A stretch of 64,000 bases of DNA, taken from positions 62,001 to 126,000 of the forward strand of contig NZ_WPZQ01000009.1 in NCBI RefSeq assembly GCF_013030265.1. The letters run 5' to 3'. The notes below the pieces were generated by a model. The model searched no databases, was not told the DNA's origin, and worked only from the letters and a program-made list of their open reading frames with translations. The stretch is from Ruegeria arenilitoris (GTDB lineage Bacteria > Pseudomonadota > Alphaproteobacteria > Rhodobacterales > Rhodobacteraceae). This document shows positions 61,153 to 64,000 of the stretch, piece after piece. The first letter of the stretch is position 1. Every line of letters starts with the position of its first letter. A program made the translations under genes and the position numbers.

Positions 61153-61528
61153 TGCCACCTCCATCATCGATAACATTGACACCCATCTTCCGGAACGCGT
61201 TCAGGATCCGCTGCTTCTTCTCCTGCGGATCAAACTCAGTGGCCTGGGCGGCACCTGCTTCTTCAAGGATACGCCGCTGCAGGTCCATAGCGCGCCGGTC
61301 ACCCGACAGTGCCAGTTCCCGCAGTTTGCGGATCAGAGCTTCACTGATGGGCATCTGTTTCTCGGCACCCTTCGGCCTGACTTTGCGCTTCAGCACTTTC
61401 TGCGTGAGAGACAGAATATCATCCTGTTTTTTGGGCCGGCCTTTTGGATTTCCGGATTTACCCTTTTTGAAGCGGCTGTGTTCAGGCGGGCGCATATAGC
61501 CCACCTGAGTTTTGGTCTGGCCACTCAT
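61145..61528 (-). CDS. DUF5681 protein (copy 1)
   Basis: A 127-residue protein with the DUF5681 signature YMRPPEHSRFKKGKSGNPKGRPK at the N-terminus, then a helical region (ISEALIRKLRELALSGDRRA, LQRRILEEAG) and an acidic end. It overlaps the ParB-methyltransferase stop by four bases and the second DUF5681 gene by eight bases, so the cassette is translationally coupled. The two DUF5681 proteins share the signature but differ elsewhere. Confidence 0.8.
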   Translation of the reverse strand: MSGQTKTQVGYMRPPEHSRFKKGKSGNPKGRPKKQDDILSLTQKVLKRKVRPKGAEKQMPISEALIRKLRELALSGDRRAMDLQRRILEEAGAAQATEFDPQEKKQRILNAFRKMGVNVIDDGGGND

Positions 61529-62883
61529 TCTGCAGCCTCCATGGCAGGAGCCATTGCCTCTTCAGCGCGATGAGCGGCCATCTCGGCAAATGTCTCACCG
61601 GTGGCCTCCAGAACGGCTTGCTGCCCTGTCTGCGCCATAAAGCGGCGGCAGACAACGTCGCAATAGATAGGGTCGAGTTCCACCAGGCGGGCTCTACGGC
61701 CACAGCGCTCCGCAGCTATCAGGGTCGTGCCGGAGCCGCCAAAGCCATCCAGCACGATATCACCACGCCGTGTGACATCTCTGATCGCATCCGCCACCAG
61801 CGCCACTGGCTTAACAGTCGGGTGCAGTTCCAGATCTTTCTGATTGTCACCAAAGCTGTTCACACCGGGATAATCCCAGACATTCGTCCGGTATCTGCCT
61901 TTCTCACCGAGGCCGAAGGTATTGAGATGGGGAGCAGTTCCGACTTTCCAGGCATAAATCAGTTCGTGTCGTGACCGATAAAACGTACCCATACCGCCAT
62001 TGGTCTTGGCCCAGACAATCAGATTTTTCAGCTCTGAATAGGTTTTGGATCCGGCCACCTGCAGTTCCGGCATGTGACGCCAGTCCATGCAGACAAAGTG
62101 AATGGCACCGTCAACGCTGACACCCGCCATAGCGCCGAGCGACGCTTCCAGGAAGGCTGTAAAGGCACTGGCATCCATCTCACCGGCAGCCATAGCAAAC
62201 TCACGGTGTTTCACGGCACCCGAGCCGCAGACGTGGCCATCTATTTTGACGTTGTAGGGTGGATCGGTAAACACAGCGCGCGCACGATCGTCGCCCATCA
62301 GCCGTGCATATGTCTCGGGATCACGTGCATCGCCACAGATCAGTCTGTGCGTGCCAAGAATCCAGACATCACCGGGCTTCGTTATTGCCTGCTCTGCAGC
62401 AGGTTCCGGCACCTTATCAGCCGGGTCCGCTGTTTCTTCATCATCGTCATCCAGCAGCAGATCCAGTTCGGCCGTTTTAAAGCCGGTGATTTCCAGATCG
62501 AAATCCAGCTCCAGCTCTTCCAGCGCCTGGAATTCGATTTTCAGGATATCACGATCCCAGCCGGCCAGTTCAGCCAGCCTGTTGTCAGCAATGAAATAGG
62601 CACGTCGCTCTGCGTCCGACAAATGCGCCAGTTCAACCGTCGGCACCTCAGCGGTGCCAAGTCGCTTAGCTGCAGCGACGCGACCATGGCCGGCAATGAT
62701 GCCGCCATTTTCGTCGATCAATACAGGATTGGTAAAGCCAAACTGTCGGATCGACGCTGCGATCTGATCAATCTGCTTGTCACTGTGCGTCCGGGCATTG
62801 CCGGCATAGGGGATCAGATCATCCGTTTTGCGATAGACGATCTTCAGCCGGGTTTCTTCCGGCAGAGATTTAATGTCAGCCAT
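61525..62883 (-). CDS. ParB-domain DNA methyltransferase (phage/element type)
   Basis: A 452-residue protein. The N-terminal ParB/sulfiredoxin-like domain (about 10-100) has DLIPYAGNARTHSDKQI, IIAGHGRVAAAKRLG and VELAHLSDAERRAY. A methyltransferase domain follows with FTDPPYNV (motif IV, about residue 205) before FGGSGTTLIAAE (motif I, about residue 390), which is the beta-class order of N6-adenine/N4-cytosine enzymes. I use ATG 62883 with GAAAGG upstream rather than a TTG 15 bases earlier. It leads a coupled cassette with two DUF5681 genes. The specificity is unknown. Confidence 0.9.
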   Translation of the reverse strand: MADIKSLPEETRLKIVYRKTDDLIPYAGNARTHSDKQIDQIAASIRQFGFTNPVLIDENGGIIAGHGRVAAAKRLGTAEVPTVELAHLSDAERRAYFIADNRLAELAGWDRDILKIEFQALEELELDFDLEITGFKTAELDLLLDDDDEETADPADKVPEPAAEQAITKPGDVWILGTHRLICGDARDPETYARLMGDDRARAVFTDPPYNVKIDGHVCGSGAVKHREFAMAAGEMDASAFTAFLEASLGAMAGVSVDGAIHFVCMDWRHMPELQVAGSKTYSELKNLIVWAKTNGGMGTFYRSRHELIYAWKVGTAPHLNTFGLGEKGRYRTNVWDYPGVNSFGDNQKDLELHPTVKPVALVADAIRDVTRRGDIVLDGFGGSGTTLIAAERCGRRARLVELDPIYCDVVCRRFMAQTGQQAVLEATGETFAEMAAHRAEEAMAPAMEAAE

Positions 62884-63100
62884 TATGGGGCCTTTCAATT
62901 GCGCGCAGCCGGCTCGCCCTGACAGAGATCAGATCCCCGTTCGGGGAACCGGTCTGCGCTGTTTCAGGAAGAGGCCGGATCAACAGATCCCTGCGAAGGG
63001 CCGGAATCTCCCGGCACAAGATCGGCAGGCCCCTCCACCGATCACTTCGCTTTGCGTGTGAACAAGCTAATAAAGTATGCGCTTGTTCAGGTCAGGCTGT

Positions 63101-63571
63101 TTAGCGCAGCTTCGGATAGTACATGTTTCCACGCGCGTCACAGAAGCCACCATTGATCTTGAATTCGGTGTTCAGCTGCGTTTCCCTCTGGCCACGCACA
63201 TCAAGATCCAGGATCTCCGGCGACCAGTTTCCGAGACGGGCAAAGCGGATCATGCCAATACTCAGCAGGCGCCTTTCCTGCTCGGTCATCCACTGAAGTG
63301 GAACAGTCGGAATCGTCGAATACCTGAGTCTTATTGCCGCCTTCACACTACCAGGTCCCCAGATAATGGAGTCCCGGCCATCTGTCACAACTGGCAGAGC
63401 AAAACCAAATTTACGGATCGTATCAGCGATCACTTTCATCTGCTCGCCGCTGTGAAGCGGCATGTATTCGCGACCATAATCCACAAGTTTCTTTGGAGAA
63501 ACCTGCTCTGTTTTCCACCGGCTTGTCACCGGCATTTTCGGAACCTGCAGTTCCAGTTTTGACGCATGCAT
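63101..63571 (-). CDS. ParB-like domain protein lacking the canonical motif
   Basis: A 156-residue protein that aligns with the first 120 residues of the neighbouring ParB-methyltransferase: an HSGEQMKVIADTIRKFGFA helix against HSDKQIDQIAASIRQFGFT, IPTVPLQWMTEQERR and LGNWSPEILDLDV. The usual ParB motif GHGR is replaced by GPGS (IIWGPGSVKAAIRL). There is no methyltransferase domain. A short unrelated C-terminus (LNTEFKINGGFCDARGN) follows. AGGAG lies seven bases before ATG 63571. It precedes the methyltransferase gene by 217 bases on the same strand. Confidence 0.7.
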   Translation of the reverse strand: MHASKLELQVPKMPVTSRWKTEQVSPKKLVDYGREYMPLHSGEQMKVIADTIRKFGFALPVVTDGRDSIIWGPGSVKAAIRLRYSTIPTVPLQWMTEQERRLLSIGMIRFARLGNWSPEILDLDVRGQRETQLNTEFKINGGFCDARGNMYYPKLR

Positions 63572-63586
63572 CAGAGTACTCCTCAC

Positions 63587-64000
63587 ACACCATTTGCCTC
63601 CGGACCATCCGGCGGCTTCGAAATTTCATGCGGTGATAGTCACCGCTTAACTCCGTTGATGCGTAAGCAGCCTCATAGGCGCTTACGGAATTGCCGGGTC
63701 TGAGCCCGACATCCGGCAAGTTCAGCAAACCAGCCAGCTTCCGTTGGCAGGCAAGATCACCCGGTGGATGCGTCTTGCTGAACACCAGAAAGGAAAGTTC
63801 GGTGGAAATTTCAAGAACTTTTTTTGGTAGAGATGCCAGAATTATAAATGGCTTATACAAAAAATGATATTCAGGCCGGTTTCGCCGTGATTTCGCACCG
63901 GGCAAACGGTTCACCGGGGCGCTACCGCGGCCTCTCAACCCTGACGTGATTCGGCTTCGGCTCAGTCCAGTAGCTCGCCGCAGGGTACGCCCAGCGCAAC
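63587..64000. promoter_or_regulatory. Leader region of the ParB cassette, structured
   Basis: About 410 bases to the window edge with no supportable gene; the long minus-strand frame here overlaps the ParB-like gene in another frame and lacks motifs. A perfect 7-base-pair hairpin (GCGGTGA at 63630-63636 with TCACCGC at 63640-63646) and a second stem (TTGCCGG/CCGGCAA near 63694-63721) lie in the leader. A TATAAT hexamer on the minus strand (63841-63846) could be a -10 box, but no good -35 was seen. Confidence 0.45.

Larger units (their letters stand above)
44471..64000. mobile_element. Accessory island (integrative/prophage-like, right end outside window)
   Basis: The stretch begins at a tRNA, opens with a large serine recombinase and contains many defence-type and phage-type genes (restriction-modification, ABC-3C, nuclease-like proteins, ParB-methyltransferase, DUF5681) on both strands. 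Genes are AT-richer around 47-54 kb, and several start with TTG or GTG. These features fit a mobile integrated element or layered defence island; its exact borders and whether it is one element or several cannot be seen. Confidence 0.65.

Noticed and set aside
63423..63938. 171-codon minus-strand frame at the right edge
   Set aside because: It overlaps the ParB-like gene in another frame and shows no motif or ribosome site.

Overview
The window reads as a chromosome segment of a marine roseobacter-type alphaproteobacterium (Rhodobacteraceae, of the Ruegeria/Tritonibacter/Phaeobacter kind). This is inferred from the hisS-hisZ-hisG order, a class II ribonucleotide reductase (NrdJ), DUF1489 and DUF938 proteins, a fused DAO-GcvT methylamine demethylase, xdhABC beside a BMP-type nucleoside/purine importer, and GC-rich codon use. 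No 16S or marker phylogeny is available here, so the genus is not called.

Layout. 1-3.6 kb: an OmpR-type response regulator (cut by the left edge) behind a PepSY protein with a Gly/Asn-repeat tail, divergent from a second exported Gly/Asn-repeat protein, then two small genes. 3.6-7.0 kb: two gene-poor stretches enclosing a DUF2971 protein and a probable nuclease-like protein, a possible small defence pair. 7.0-17.7 kb: housekeeping genes nrdJ, DUF1489, hisS-hisZ-hisG, slyX, two small exported proteins and dnaE. 18.0-27.5 kb: a tightly packed purine operon, xdhA-xdhB-xdhC followed by ATPase, two permeases and a periplasmic BMP-family binding protein, ending at an intrinsic terminator. Its logic is uptake of a purine base or nucleoside and oxidation of hypoxanthine/xanthine to urate. 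27.5-44.4 kb: ordinary metabolic and transport genes (MFS exporter, HlyD-like protein with a DUF3302-like partner, aldo/keto reductase with FAD oxidoreductase and DUF938 methyltransferase, dimethylglycine/sarcosine dehydrogenase, D-lactate dehydrogenase, gamma-glutamyltransferase, hydroxyacid dehydrogenase, SH3 protein, ferritin, haloalkane dehalogenase, quinone oxidoreductase) and a tRNA-Gln(TTG).

From about 44.5 kb to the right edge lies an accessory island. It opens, next to the tRNA, with a large serine recombinase preceded by DUF2924 and DUF3489 genes. It then carries a predicted three-gene ABC-3C conflict system (nuclease-like protein, middle component, DUF3732 SMC-like ATPase), a zinc-ribbon protein, a duplicated-cysteine-motif protein fused to a DUF559-type nuclease, and a DUF4365-like nuclease protein. 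Next is a four-gene EcoRII-like restriction-modification operon (dcm, vsr, restriction enzyme and a UDG-superfamily-like gene). It ends with a nuclease-like/LRAT-like pair and a phage-type cassette of ParB-methyltransferase, a degenerate ParB-like paralogue and two DUF5681 proteins. The right boundary is outside the window.

The strongest candidates for something new are the UDG-like gene translationally coupled to an EcoRII-type restriction enzyme, the DUF559 nuclease with duplicated Cys-rich modules, and the LRAT-like/nuclease-like pair. All functional statements come from motif recognition by eye, not from database searches.
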